The notes: a model not told the origin generated them from the sequence alone. 64,000 nt of DNA from Nocardia otitidiscaviarum NBRC 14405 (GCF_000308635.1 NZ_BAGD01000081.1:243309-307308), one strand, 5' to 3'. Shown: positions 1 through 9,925, numbered from the stretch's first letter. A program made the numbers and translations.

Positions 1-503
1 GGGTCGTCCAGCAGCGGCACCATCCGCAGCTCCGCGGGAACGGTGGCCGGTGCGGCGACGACCGCCACATCCGTACGACGGCGCGCGACGGAGTTGAGCA
101 GCGCGGGACTGGTCCCCTCGCGCGGCACCAGGGTGATGTGCGGATGCCGCCGGGCGAATTCGGCCATGGCCCGAGGCACCACCGCCGCCATGGCGCTGGC
201 GAAGCCGCCGACGCGCAGCCGACCGCGCGGCCGGGCCTCGAGTTCGAGCAGTTCCTGCCGGGCGGTGTCCAGATCGCCGAGCACGATCTCGGCATGCCGG
301 GCGACGAGGCGGCCCGCCTCGGTGGGACGCACCCCGCGCGCCCGCCGCTCGAACAGCGCCTGCCCCGCCGCGCGCTCCATCAGCTGGATCTGGCGCGACA
401 CCGCGGACTGGGTGTAGCCCAGGCGATCCGCGGCGGCCGAGAACGAACCGCCGCGCACCACCTCCCGCAGCACGCGCAGCCCGACGACGGTGAACTCACC
501 CAT
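1..503 (-). CDS. LysR-family transcriptional regulator (3' end cut by window edge)
   Basis: This is the N-terminal part (about 167 residues) of a LysR-type DNA-binding regulator. The first 60 residues form a typical LysR winged helix-turn-helix, with the pattern RGGSFSAAADRLGYTQSAVS followed by RQIQLME. A linker helix and the beginning of the effector-binding domain (RLRVGGFASAMAAVVPRAM) follow. ATG at 503 is a natural start, and the reading frame runs off the left edge without a stop. It is divergent from the SnoaL-like gene at 575, the usual layout for a LysR regulator and its target. A palindrome in the 71-base gap is a candidate operator. The effector is unknown. Confidence 0.85.
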   Translation of the reverse strand, partial: MGEFTVVGLRVLREVVRGGSFSAAADRLGYTQSAVSRQIQLMERAAGQALFERRARGVRPTEAGRLVARHAEIVLGDLDTARQELLELEARPRGRLRVGGFASAMAAVVPRAMAEFARRHPHITLVPREGTSPALLNSVARRRTDVAVVAAPATVPAELRMVPLLDD

Positions 504-523
504 GCGGAAAGGTGATACCAGAT

Positions 524-567
524 ATGCGAAAGCCCCGCTGGTCGCATGGCCGGGTCCGACCTAGCGT
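524..567. promoter_or_regulatory. Candidate LysR operator and leaderless promoter between divergent genes
   Basis: ATGCGA (524-529) and TCGCAT (542-547) form a perfect 6-base inverted repeat with a 12-base spacer, close to the T-N11-A architecture of LysR boxes. A -10 element TAGCGT (562-567) ends exactly 7 bases before the ATG at 575. This suggests a leaderless transcript for the rightward gene with the operator just upstream of its -35 region. Assignment to this LysR protein is inferred from position only. Confidence 0.5.
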
Positions 568-574
568 GGCCGGT

Positions 575-976
575 ATGACAGCGCAGCAGACCAACCGCGA
601 ACTCGTGCAGCGCGTCTTCGCGCGCATGGCGGCGGGCGACACCCGGGCGTTGACCGAGGCCATGGCCGATGATGTCGCCTGGACCTTCCCGGGCGACTGG
701 TTGTGGTCGGGCACCTGGTCACCGAAGACCGTGGTGCTGCGAGAGCTGTTGCGGCCGTTGCTGGCTCAGTTCACCGACTATCGGATGACGGCCGATCTCG
801 TACTCGCCGACGGCGATCGCGTGGTGGTGCAGGCGCGCGGGCACGGCACCACCGTGCGCGGCGACGCCTACGAGCAGACGTACTGCCTCATCCTGCGCCT
901 GGCCGACGGGCTGATCACCGAGATCGTGGAGCACTGCGACACCGCACTGGTGGAGCGGACCCTGGTGCGGCCCTGA
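575..976 (+). CDS. SnoaL/NTF2-like protein
   Basis: A 133-residue single-domain protein of the NTF2-like superfamily. The opening pattern (ELVQRVFARMAAGDTRALTEAM, then DDVAWTFPG) is the alpha-helical start followed by the first strand of a SnoaL-like cone fold. These small folds bind or isomerise hydrophobic substrates, or serve as ligand-binding modules; the substrate cannot be read from sequence. The start at 575 is preferred over in-frame codons upstream because a TAGCGT -10 lies 7 bases away, implying a leaderless mRNA. It is divergent from a LysR regulator that may control it. Confidence 0.75.
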   Translation: MTAQQTNRELVQRVFARMAAGDTRALTEAMADDVAWTFPGDWLWSGTWSPKTVVLRELLRPLLAQFTDYRMTADLVLADGDRVVVQARGHGTTVRGDAYEQTYCLILRLADGLITEIVEHCDTALVERTLVRP

Positions 977-982
977 GCCCGC

Positions 983-1474
983 TCACTCCTTGCGGATCGT
1001 GTACTCCTGCCCGCCCGGCTTCCACACCGCGATCTCCAGCTGTCCGTCGATCAGTTCGACCGCGGACGCGCCGGTGATCTCGACACCGAAGAACGGATCG
1101 AACTTCTCGCCGCGCAGATCCATGCCGCTGTCCTGGTAGAGGTGCTCGGCGAAGCGCGCGTGCAGGGCCTCGTCCTGGATGTTCTCCACCGTCCCCCAGA
1201 GCTTGGCATCCCCGTCGCCCACCATGGTGTCGACGGTGGCGGTGTGCAGGCAGAACCGCGGATCACGTTGCAGGTCATGGAATTTGGTGGTGTTCGGCAT
1301 GCCGATCAGCCAGAGCCGGTCCTCGAAGAACAGTGGTTCCATCGGGCTGATGCGCGGTGCGCCGTCCGAGCGCAGCGTCGCGAGCATGCAGAGATTGCCG
1401 GTCGCGGTGTGACGCCGCCGGAAGATGGTCGCGATGCGGGGCGCGGCGGCGGCGAATTCGGTCCAGGGTGTCAT
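983..1474 (-). CDS. Pyridoxamine 5'-phosphate oxidase-like FMN-binding protein
   Basis: A 163-residue split-barrel flavin-binding protein of the PNPOx-like superfamily. The N-terminal half carries the family pattern HTATGNLCMLATLRSDGAPR, followed by ISPMEPLFFEDRLWL, then a strand giving MPNTTKFHDLQRDPRFCLHT. Relatives bind FMN, F420 or heme and act as small-molecule oxidoreductases or general stress proteins; true PNP oxidase is longer and has a C-terminal PLP-binding part absent here. It converges tail to tail with the SnoaL-like gene, with 6 bases between stop codons. The exact substrate is unknown. Confidence 0.75.
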   Translation of the reverse strand: MTPWTEFAAAAPRIATIFRRRHTATGNLCMLATLRSDGAPRISPMEPLFFEDRLWLIGMPNTTKFHDLQRDPRFCLHTATVDTMVGDGDAKLWGTVENIQDEALHARFAEHLYQDSGMDLRGEKFDPFFGVEITGASAVELIDGQLEIAVWKPGGQEYTIRKE

Positions 1475-1541
1475 GGATCAACGGTAAGTCCGCAGGTACG
1501 GACCGCGCTTGACCGTTCTTGCCCGATGCGCGGGCGGCAGC

Positions 1542-3668
1542 TCAGCCGATGTCGACGGGATCGATCTGCACGCGCAGCGGCCCGTCCGAGCGGTGGCTGC
1601 TGCGCACCGCCTGGGCGGCGAGCAGCGCCCGCGACAGCGCCGCGCCCTGCGACCGGTCGACCCGCAGGATCATCCGCTCCACCTCGGCGGGAGTATCGCC
1701 GCTGAACGGTTTGCGGGCACCGAAGGGCAGCGGCACCGGCCCCAGCACCTCCACCTCGGCGGGCAGCCGCGCATCGCCCAGCAGTTCGGCGATGGTGTCG
1801 GTGGTGCCGTCGACGGCGACGAAGCGCACCGCGGGCGGAAACCGCACCTCGGTGCGCCCGGACAGCTCCACATGCGCGTGCCCCACCGGGTCCCAGCGCA
1901 CCAGCGCCTGCACGGTGGGAATGGACGGTTCGGCCATGACCAGCACCTGACCGTTCGACCGCACCAGCGCGGCGGCGGACATCCAGCGGCGCAACGCGTC
2001 CTCGGCGGCCCGCAGATCGGCGCGGCCCAACAGCGCCCAGCCGTCCAGCAGCAGCGCCACCCCGTATCCACCCGGCACGGTCGGCTCGGCCCCGATGGTG
2101 GAGACCACCACCTGCGGACCCTCCGGCACCGAGGTCAGCACCGAGGAGCCGCCCGACCCCCGGATCGGCACGCCGGGAAAGGCCCGGCCCAGTTCCTCGG
2201 CGGTGCGCATGGCGCCGATGACCACCGCGCGCAGCGCCCGGGAACCGCACGAGCCACACCGGAACGCCGCCTCGGTGATACCGCACCACCGGCAGCTCGG
2301 ACTGTGCGCGGTCTCGCCGGAAGCGGTGCGCACCGCCGCGATACCGAGTTCCCGCGAACCCGTGCGCGGTCCCTGACCACCGGATGCGCTGTCGGGCAGG
2401 GCGAGTGGTCCATTGCAGTGCCGACAGCGCGCGGGCGTGCGGCATTTCGCACAGGCCAGCGCCGGAATGTAGCCCCGGCGCGGCACCTGGACCAGCACCG
2501 GATCGCCCGCGGCCAGCGCGCGGCGAGCGGCGGCGAAGGCGGTCGCGGGAATGCGGACGGCGCGGGCGATGGGGTCGCGTTCCATGGCCGTGTCGGTATC
2601 GCCGGGCGCGCTGATACGCGGCATGGCCTGGCGCACCGTGGACCGCTCCGCCAGCAGATCGTGTGCCCACCCGGATTCGACCACGGCCTGGATCTCGGCC
2701 GTGCGGGCGAAGCCACCGGCCAGGAAGGCCGCGCCGGTCTCGTGCGCACGCAGCATGGCCACCTCGCGGGCATGCGGATACGGCGCGCGCGGTTCGGCGT
2801 AGGTGTCGTCGCCGTCGTCCCAGATGGCAATGAGCCCCAACTCCCGGGCGGGCGCGAAGACGGTACTGCGGGTGCCGACCACCACCCGCGCGCTGCCCCG
2901 CAGCGCGGCCAGCCACCGCCGGTAGCGGGCGGTGGGACCGAGCCCGGCGGCCAGCCCGACCGCGGCATCGCCGACCAGATCGGTGCATGCGGTGAGCACC
3001 CGGTCGAGATCGCGCTGATCGGGGACGAGCAGCACGGCACTGCGGCCCCCGGCCACCACCACGGCGGCGAGTTCGGCCAGCCGGCGCGCCCAATCCTCCC
3101 CCGGCAGCGCCTGCCAGGCGGCGCGCGGACCGCGTCCCGCGCGCAGGGCGGCGAGGAAGCTTCCGGCGTGCGCGTAGCGCTCCCAATCCGGAAACGACTC
3201 CGGAATCTCGGGCAGTTCAACGGGTTTGGGTTCCTCGGCCTCGGTCCGCGCGTGCCGGGGCGGGATGGCGAGCCGCAGCACGTCGGCGCGGGTGCCCGCG
3301 TAGCGCGCGGCCACGGCCTCGACCAGGCGCAGTATCTCGGGCGTCAGCACCCGCTCCCCCGACACCACCCGGTCCAGGGAGACGATCTTGCCGGTGTGCT
3401 CGCTGCGTGCCAGCCGTTCCAACACGAACCCGTCGATCAGGCGGCCGGAGAAGCGCACCCGCACCCGCACGCCGGGCTGGGCGAGCGCATCCATCTCGGG
3501 CGGGACCCGATAGTCGAAGTCCCGGTCGAGATGCACCGGTTCCAGCAGTGGAAGCACCCGCGCGATGGGGCGTTCCACCGAACCGGCGACGGCGGGAGCG
3601 GAGCCCTGCGAGGTACGCGTCGCGTCCTCCGGGCCCGGCGCTCCCGCCGTCGCGTCGGTGTCGGCCAA
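1542..3668 (-). CDS. priA: Primosomal protein N'-like PriA, probably without helicase activity
   Basis: A 708-residue PriA homologue, which in other bacteria restarts stalled replication forks. The N-terminal 3'-DNA-binding domain is recognisable (ARVLPLLEPVHLDRDFDYRV, then PGVRVRVRFSGR). The zinc-binding cysteines are kept (CAKC, CRHC, CRWC, CGSC between about residues 400 and 475). The helicase P-loop is absent: the GxTGSGKT position reads RAGRGPRAAWQ, and the DEEH box is replaced by WDDGDD. Actinobacterial PriA proteins are known to lack helicase motifs, so a structural role at forks is more likely than unwinding. Its TTG start directly follows the metK stop codon, implying translational coupling. 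Confidence 0.85.
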   Translation of the reverse strand: MADTDATAGAPGPEDATRTSQGSAPAVAGSVERPIARVLPLLEPVHLDRDFDYRVPPEMDALAQPGVRVRVRFSGRLIDGFVLERLARSEHTGKIVSLDRVVSGERVLTPEILRLVEAVAARYAGTRADVLRLAIPPRHARTEAEEPKPVELPEIPESFPDWERYAHAGSFLAALRAGRGPRAAWQALPGEDWARRLAELAAVVVAGGRSAVLLVPDQRDLDRVLTACTDLVGDAAVGLAAGLGPTARYRRWLAALRGSARVVVGTRSTVFAPARELGLIAIWDDGDDTYAEPRAPYPHAREVAMLRAHETGAAFLAGGFARTAEIQAVVESGWAHDLLAERSTVRQAMPRISAPGDTDTAMERDPIARAVRIPATAFAAARRALAAGDPVLVQVPRRGYIPALACAKCRTPARCRHCNGPLALPDSASGGQGPRTGSRELGIAAVRTASGETAHSPSCRWCGITEAAFRCGSCGSRALRAVVIGAMRTAEELGRAFPGVPIRGSGGSSVLTSVPEGPQVVVSTIGAEPTVPGGYGVALLLDGWALLGRADLRAAEDALRRWMSAAALVRSNGQVLVMAEPSIPTVQALVRWDPVGHAHVELSGRTEVRFPPAVRFVAVDGTTDTIAELLGDARLPAEVEVLGPVPLPFGARKPFSGDTPAEVERMILRVDRSQGAALSRALLAAQAVRSSHRSDGPLRVQIDPVDIG

Positions 3669-4883
<1,215 letters not shown>

Positions 4884-4925
4884 AGTTCTTCCCTCTCCCT
4901 CAACGGGTTTCTCGTTCGGCTTGCG

Positions 4926-4953
4926 ACAGTAGCGGGCTCCCCCGTCTGCACAA
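4926..4953 (-). promoter_or_regulatory. Candidate metK promoter
   Basis: Reading leftward, TTGTGC (4953-4948) is followed after 16 bases by TACTGT (4931-4926), matching actinobacterial -35 and TANNNT -10 elements. The predicted start would leave a leader of about 35 bases before the metK GTG. I looked for a SAM riboswitch in the 213-base gap and saw no convincing aptamer. Confidence 0.4.
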
Positions 4954-5096
4954 CCCTGTGTCTGTAGGTTATTCCAAAGCTGCGGGCGCGTGGGCCACGA
5001 CCGGGTGGCCGGGATGCCGCGCCCAGGTGACGAAACAATACCGACCCAGACAGTTTGCCGCCCGCTTGGTACGTTGCGTCGGCGTGGCGATCGCGA

Positions 5097-6317
5097 TCAG
5101 CGCAGCAGCGGGCCGAGCGCGTCCAACACGCGGCTGGCGAGCAGCGCCTTGGACCCGTGGTCCAAGGCGATCTCGGTGCCGTCGGCGCCGAGCAGCCAGC
5201 CGTCGTTGTGGTCCACCTCGAACGCCTTGCCCTCGCCGACGGCGTTCACCACCAGCAGGTCGCAGCCCTTGCGGGCCAGTTTGGCGCGGGCGTGGGTGAG
5301 CACGTCACCGTGCTCGTCCCCGGTCTCGGCGGCGAAACCGACGATCGCGGTCCCCGGCAGCTGCCCGTCCCGACGGGCTTGCACCAGCCCCGCCAGGATA
5401 TCGGGAGTCTTGGCGAGTTCGATCGAATTCGGTTCTCCCGCACCCTTTTTGATTTTCGCCGCGGCCACGTTCACCGGCCGGAAGTCGGCCACCGCGGCCG
5501 CCATGATCACCGCGTCCGCACCGAGGGCGTGCTTGTCGACCGCGGTCTTCAGCTGTTCGGCGGTGGTGATGTCGACGACCTCGACCGCGGCCGGAGCCGC
5601 CATGCCGATGGTGTTGCCCGCGATGAGCGTCACCTGCGCTCCGCGCTGCGCGGCCACCCGGGCCAGCGCGTACCCCTGTTTGCCGGAGCTGCGGTTGCCC
5701 AGGAAGCGCACCGGATCCAGGGGTTCCCGGGTGCCACCGGCGGTCACCACGATCCGGCGACCCTCGAGATCACGCGGAATGGCGTCGGCGCGCTCCCGCA
5801 GCAGCGAGGCGAGCGCGAAGATCTCCTCGGGTTCGGGCAGGCGGCCCGCACCGGTGTCGGCGCCGGTGAGGCGGCCGTGCGCGGGTTCCATCACGATGGC
5901 CCCGTGGCGGCGCAGCGTGGCGACGTTCTCCTGGGTGGCCGGATGCTCCCACATCTCGGTGTGCATGGCCGGGGCGAACAGCACGGGACATCGGGCGGTC
6001 AGCAGCGTGGCGGTGAGCAGGTCGTCGGCGCGCCCCTGCGCGGCCCGCGCCATGAGGTCGGCGGTGGCGGGCGCGATGACGACGAGGTCGGCCTCCTGGC
6101 CGAGCCGCACGTGCGGCACCTCGGGCACGTCGGCGAACACACCGGTATTGACCGGGTTGCCGGACAGCGCCTCGAAGGTGGCCTTGCCGACGAATTCGAG
6201 CGCCGACTGCGTGGGAATGACGCGAACCTCGTGGCCGGTCTCGGTGAACCGGCGCACGAGGGCGCAACTCTTGTAGGCGGCGATGCCGCCGCCGACGCCG
6301 ACGACGATCCGGGTCAC
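5097..6317 (-). CDS. coaBC: Bifunctional phosphopantothenoylcysteine decarboxylase / phosphopantothenate-cysteine ligase
   Basis: A 406-residue fused enzyme for two steps of coenzyme A synthesis. The N-terminal half is the flavin-dependent CoaC decarboxylase, with GVGGGIAAYKSCALVRR at the start and APAMHTEMWEHPATQENV near residue 110. The C-terminal half is the CoaB ligase, with VTAGGTREPLDPVRFLGNRS and SGKQGYALA near residues 190-220. Length and order are normal. It lies between rpoZ and metK, as in mycobacteria. The ligase partner nucleotide (CTP in bacteria) follows from family knowledge. Confidence 0.96.
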   Translation of the reverse strand: MTRIVVGVGGGIAAYKSCALVRRFTETGHEVRVIPTQSALEFVGKATFEALSGNPVNTGVFADVPEVPHVRLGQEADLVVIAPATADLMARAAQGRADDLLTATLLTARCPVLFAPAMHTEMWEHPATQENVATLRRHGAIVMEPAHGRLTGADTGAGRLPEPEEIFALASLLRERADAIPRDLEGRRIVVTAGGTREPLDPVRFLGNRSSGKQGYALARVAAQRGAQVTLIAGNTIGMAAPAAVEVVDITTAEQLKTAVDKHALGADAVIMAAAVADFRPVNVAAAKIKKGAGEPNSIELAKTPDILAGLVQARRDGQLPGTAIVGFAAETGDEHGDVLTHARAKLARKGCDLLVVNAVGEGKAFEVDHNDGWLLGADGTEIALDHGSKALLASRVLDALGPLLR

Positions 6318-6442
6318 CGCACGCCCCGGACGGTTGGCACGCTCGCGGGCGTGATGGGAGTGGTCACCGTGTGCCTCCAGCGCCGTCGTTGGTTGTCACG
6401 CCGGGCGTTCCGCATGCTCGGCGTGTATCCGAATGGCTCGGC

Positions 6443-6721
6443 CTACTCGCCTTCGGAGTGCTCGAGCAGATCGGCGTGGATCTCACGCATGGCCACCGAG
6501 AGCGGCTTCTCCTGCAGACCCGGCTCGACCAGCGGGCCGACGTACTCCAGGATGCCGTCGCCGAGCTGGTTGTAGTAGTCGTTGATCTGCCGCGCCCGCT
6601 TGGCCGCGTAGATGACCAGCGCGTACTTGGACGAGGTGCGCTCCAGCAGCTCGTCGATCGGCGGGTTGGTCAGGCCGACCGGAGTGTCGTAGGCGGGGGC
6701 GGCCTTCATGTCCGTACTCAC
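6443..6721 (-). CDS. rpoZ: RNA polymerase omega subunit
   Basis: A 92-residue omega subunit that stabilises beta-prime in RNA polymerase. The conserved core is nearly identical to mycobacterial omega: TPVGLTNPPIDELLERTSSK, YALVIYAAKRARQINDYYNQ, and the C-terminal EPGLQEKPLSVAMREIHADL. I chose GTG at 6721 rather than the TTG at 6751 because an AGGAG ribosome binding site sits 8 bases upstream of the former. It is part of the leftward mihF-gmk-rpoZ-coaBC-metK run. Confidence 0.95.
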   Translation of the reverse strand: MSTDMKAAPAYDTPVGLTNPPIDELLERTSSKYALVIYAAKRARQINDYYNQLGDGILEYVGPLVEPGLQEKPLSVAMREIHADLLEHSEGE

Positions 6722-6798
6722 TAGGGAGGCTCCTGCGGGGTTGATGGTCAACGGGGTGGGCGTCCGGCTCGGTCGGCCGCGAGGTCCGCGGGCGGACT

Positions 6799-7410
6799 TC
6801 AGGGGGCCGACGAGCCGTGCTTCGAGGCAGACCTCGAATTTGTGCTAACGAACAACGATACCAACCGCTCGCAGGCGGCGGTCACCTCGTCGTTCACTAT
6901 GACGATGTCGAACTCGTCACAGGCCGCCAATTCGGTTTTCGCGGTCTGCAGGCGCCGCTCGATCACCTCGGGCGATTCGGTGCCCCGGGAGGTGAGCCGG
7001 GATACCAGCTCGTCCCAGCTGGGCGGTGCCAGGAAGACCAGCAGGGCCTCCGGCATCGCCCGGCGGACCGAGCGCGCCCCTTCGAGATCGACTTCGAGCA
7101 GTACCGAGCGACCGGCCGCCAGGGCCTCCCGCACCGGCGCGGCCGGGGTGCCCGACCGCTGCAACCCGCCGTGGATATCGGCCCATTCCAGGAGTTCGTC
7201 CGCCGCGATCATGGCGTCGAACTGTTCCCTGGTGACGAAGCGATAGTCACGACCGTCGACCTCACCGGGCCGGGGAGCCCGGGTGGTGGCCGACACACTG
7301 AACACCAGTTCCGGCAACCGTTCGCGCAGACAGCGCACGACGGTTGACTTTCCTACGGCCGAGGGGCCGACCAGGACTACCAGCCGACCCTTCCGAGTGT
7401 GTTCGACCAC
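6799..7410 (-). CDS. gmk: Guanylate kinase
   Basis: A 203-residue kinase converting GMP to GDP with ATP. It has the P-loop VLVGPSAVGKSTVVR, the GMP-binding segment SVSATTRAPRPGEVDGRDY, and the lid region with RLTSRGTESPEVIERRL. A longer frame extends to 7479, but those residues overlap mihF and look non-coding. GTG at 7410 gives the usual length and begins 7 bases after the mihF stop, consistent with coupled translation. Confidence 0.95.
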   Translation of the reverse strand: MVEHTRKGRLVVLVGPSAVGKSTVVRCLRERLPELVFSVSATTRAPRPGEVDGRDYRFVTREQFDAMIAADELLEWADIHGGLQRSGTPAAPVREALAAGRSVLLEVDLEGARSVRRAMPEALLVFLAPPSWDELVSRLTSRGTESPEVIERRLQTAKTELAACDEFDIVIVNDEVTAACERLVSLFVSTNSRSASKHGSSAP

Positions 7411-7417
7411 CCTCGGA

Positions 7418-7741
7418 TTATTCGGCGCTGAAGTCGAACCGGGCCAGCAGCGCCTTGCGCTGCCGGTCGCCCAGACCACGCAGGCGGCGGGTCGGAGCGA
7501 TCTCCAGTTCGCTCATGATCTCAGCAGCCTTGACCTTGCCCACCTTCGGCAGGGCTTCCAGCAGAGCCGAAACCTTCATCTTGCCGAGCACTTCGTCCTT
7601 CTCGGCGTCCTGAAGGACCGTCTTCAGGTCGGTGCCGCCACGCTTCAAGCGCTCCTTGAGCTCCGCCCGAGCGCGGCGAGCGGCAGCCGCCTTCTCCAAA
7701 GCAGCGGCGCGCTGCTCGTCAGTCAGCTGGGGAAGGGCCAC
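7418..7741 (-). CDS. mihF: Integration host factor, actinobacterial type (nucleoid protein)
   Basis: A 107-residue small basic nucleoid-associated protein of the actinobacterial IHF family, unrelated in sequence to the enterobacterial IHF dimer. The N-terminal helix MALPQLTDEQRAAALEKAAA is followed by a lysine/arginine-rich region and the conserved KVSALLEALPKVGKVKAAEI, a helix-two-turn-helix-like DNA-binding segment. It is first in the leftward operon with gmk, which starts 7 bases downstream. Family members compact DNA and are essential in mycobacteria. Confidence 0.95.
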   Translation of the reverse strand: MALPQLTDEQRAAALEKAAAARRARAELKERLKRGGTDLKTVLQDAEKDEVLGKMKVSALLEALPKVGKVKAAEIMSELEIAPTRRLRGLGDRQRKALLARFDFSAE

Positions 7742-8330
7742 GGTTCCTCCGTCTCATCGTTCATTGCATCTACTCCCGCCGGGGAGAACCCCGGCGGTCT
7801 CAGCGACCGTACCCACGTCGCCTGGCGATTGCGAACCCGCCCCCCAGGTCAGCGCGTGATTCCGGGCACGGCCGCGCCGAGCGGGCATCCGCGAGGGGTG
7901 ACTCCGCCCGGCTGCGACGATACTAACCACAGAATCGCGAACCCCGTTGCAGCCAGGGCGTTTTCACGCTTTCACCAGGTGAGCCGGGGACAGGCCCTAC
8001 CGCCGGGTCACCTCGTAACCGAGCTGTGATCACGCGACCTGGAATTTTCTCGGATTTCTCGGCGTGTCGCGCAAAAACCGCACCGCGTGTCGCGCATCAC
8101 ACGCTACCACCGCGAGGCGTCCGCCGCCCGGCCCGAGCCCGCCCGAACCCCGCTGAACACGGCCTGAAGGGGTCGTAGACGAGCGAAAACACATCCGTGT
8201 AGTTCTCGGGTGCGGCACGGGCGCGACCGCGCGTCAGAACGGCACTGAGAGCCACCCGGCCGGGCACCGTTTCGCTCACAGCGAAACCGGACATATCGGA
8301 CCGATTCGGCTGGTCACACACATGCGCGCA
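7742..8330. other. Long intergenic region upstream of mihF
   Basis: About 590 bases with no credible gene in any frame; codon bias and homology signals are absent. It lies upstream of mihF, so it probably holds that operon's promoter and leader, but I cannot pick a convincing -35/-10 pair. Composition is slightly less GC-rich near 7920-8110 than in the neighbours. No riboswitch or tRNA-like fold was recognised. Confidence 0.4.
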
Positions 8331-8410
8331 CCCGATCGGACGCGCGATCCAGCGGTCAACTGCTCTCGCGCCCCGATCGGACACGCGGCGACAGCGGTCA
8401 GCTGCTCTGC
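8331..8410. repeat. Imperfect tandem repeat duplicating the 3' end of the LysE-family gene
   Basis: Two copies of about 40 bases start with the same 11 bases, CCCGATCGGAC (8331 and 8372), and share CAGCGGTCA(A/G)CTGCTCT. Copy two contains the stop codon and last codons of the LysE-family gene (Val-Gln-Ser-Ser-stop). Copy one is a downstream relic of the same gene end, including a second stop triplet. It looks like a slippage or short tandem duplication. Confidence 0.6.
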
Positions 8411-9024
8411 ACGGCGATCCGGAGGCCGAGTGCCACCATGAGCGTGCCCATGGCCGCATCGATGGCCCGCCGCACCCGCTGGCGGGTGAAGACGTGACGC
8501 AACGCGCCGATCGCCACGGCCAGGGTCACGAACCAGGTCAGGTTCACCACCGTGCAGACCAGGCTCAGCTCCAGGGTGCTCAGCGCCGACGGATCGGCGG
8601 GCAGGAACTGCGGCACCAGGGCGATGAAGAACACCGCGGCCTTGGGGTTGAGCAGGTTGTTGAGCAAACCCTGCCGGAAGGCCACGCGCAGGCCGTACCG
8701 CCGCGGCCCCACGTCGGCGTCGAGTGCGTAGTCCCCGCGCCGCGCCGCCAGCAGGGCGCGCACCCCGAGGTAGCCGAGGTAGGCCGCGCCGACCAGCTTC
8801 ACCACGGTGTAGGCCACGGCCGAGGCGGCCAGCAGGCCGGCGATGCCGACGGCGGTGATCAACGACCAGACGAACACGCCCACGGCGACGCCCGCCGCGC
8901 TGGCGATTCCGGCGCGGCGACCCGAGACGGCGCTGTTGCGCACGACGATGACGAAATCGGGGCCGGGTGTCATGGATCCGAGCAGAATCACCCCGGCGAG
9001 TGCGAGAACCTGTGCCGTCGACAT
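8398..9024 (-). CDS. LysE/RhtB-family amino-acid exporter
   Basis: A 208-residue integral membrane exporter with about six hydrophobic segments. The family signature GVILLGSMTPGPDFVIVVRN lies in the first helix, followed by GRRAGIASAAGVAVGVFVW and, in the middle, RQGLLNNLLNPKAAVFF, which is diagnostic for LysE/RhtB. Such proteins export amino acids or derivatives by proton antiport; the substrate cannot be told from sequence. ATG at 9024 starts directly before the first helix. The in-frame upstream extension to 9087 has no membrane or family features. Confidence 0.9.
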   Translation of the reverse strand: MSTAQVLALAGVILLGSMTPGPDFVIVVRNSAVSGRRAGIASAAGVAVGVFVWSLITAVGIAGLLAASAVAYTVVKLVGAAYLGYLGVRALLAARRGDYALDADVGPRRYGLRVAFRQGLLNNLLNPKAAVFFIALVPQFLPADPSALSTLELSLVCTVVNLTWFVTLAVAIGALRHVFTRQRVRRAIDAAMGTLMVALGLRIAVQSS

Positions 9025-9096
9025 CACCGGCTCAGCGTACGCGGCGGCCACGGTGTCGAACAGCGGTGTCGAACAGCACAGGTTCACCCGGTCGAA

Positions 9097-9921
9097 TCAG
9101 TCTCGCAGGAACTCGAATTCGTCGGTGAGCCGATGCACGCGCACCTGCAGCGCGCCCACCGACGGACCGGCCTTCAGCACCTCACGCGAGACATTCGGCA
9201 CCACCGCGCCGAGATCGCTGTCGCGCACCAGTTTCCGGATGGAGTCCGCTCCCCCGCCCTGCGCGCCCACGCCCGGCATGAGAATCGGGCCGTTGAGCGT
9301 GCTCAGGTCGGGCGCCTCGGTGAGGGTCGCGCCGACCACCACACCCACGGAACCGAATTCGGCCCCGGCATTGTGGGCGGCGGCGTCGTCGACCATGCGC
9401 TGGGCGATGCTGCGACCGTCCGGGCCGGTGATGCGTTGCAGCTCGGCCGCTTCCGGATTGGAGGTCGCCGCCAGCACGAACACGCCCCGGTCGTTGGCGC
9501 GCGCCAACTCCAGAGCCGGTGCGAGCGAACCGAATCCGAGATACGGCGAGACGGTCACCGCGTCACTGCCGAGCGGACCGTCGCCCAGCCAGGCGTGGGC
9601 GTAGGCGTCCATGGTGGAACCGATATCGCCGCGCTTGGCGTCGGCGAGCACCAGCGTGCCCGCCTCCCGCAGCTCGCCGATGGCCTCCTCCAGCACCATG
9701 ATGCCGCCGGAGCCGTACGCCTCGAAGAAGGCCACCTGGGGTTTGACCAGGGCGACGCGACCGGCGAAGGCTTCCACGCAGGCGTCGGTGAATGCCTTGA
9801 GCCCGGTCACGTCCTCGCTCAGCCCCCAGGCCCGCAGCAGCGGTGGATGCGGGTCGATGCCCACGCACAGCGGACCGTGCGCACGCATCGCCTCCCGCAA
9901 CCGCACCCCGAATGTGGTCAT
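9097..9921 (-). CDS. pyrF: Orotidine 5'-phosphate decarboxylase
   Basis: A 274-residue OMP decarboxylase, the last step of UMP synthesis. It is the longer type found in mycobacteria. The catalytic loop LVLADAKRGDIGSTMDAYAH holds the Asp-Lys-Asp charge network near residues 90-110, and the N-terminal CVGIDPHPPLL binds substrate. ATG at 9921 lies 4 bases after the carB stop, so it is the terminal gene of the leftward pyr operon. Upstream in-frame residues overlap carB and are not protein-like. Confidence 0.96.
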   Translation of the reverse strand: MTTFGVRLREAMRAHGPLCVGIDPHPPLLRAWGLSEDVTGLKAFTDACVEAFAGRVALVKPQVAFFEAYGSGGIMVLEEAIGELREAGTLVLADAKRGDIGSTMDAYAHAWLGDGPLGSDAVTVSPYLGFGSLAPALELARANDRGVFVLAATSNPEAAELQRITGPDGRSIAQRMVDDAAAHNAGAEFGSVGVVVGATLTEAPDLSTLNGPILMPGVGAQGGGADSIRKLVRDSDLGAVVPNVSREVLKAGPSVGALQVRVHRLTDEFEFLRD

Positions 9922-9925
9922 CGGG

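Noticed and set aside
4884..5096. Possible SAM riboswitch between metK and coaBC
   Set aside because: I could not find the conserved SAM-I, II or IV core; an ordinary promoter explains the gap.
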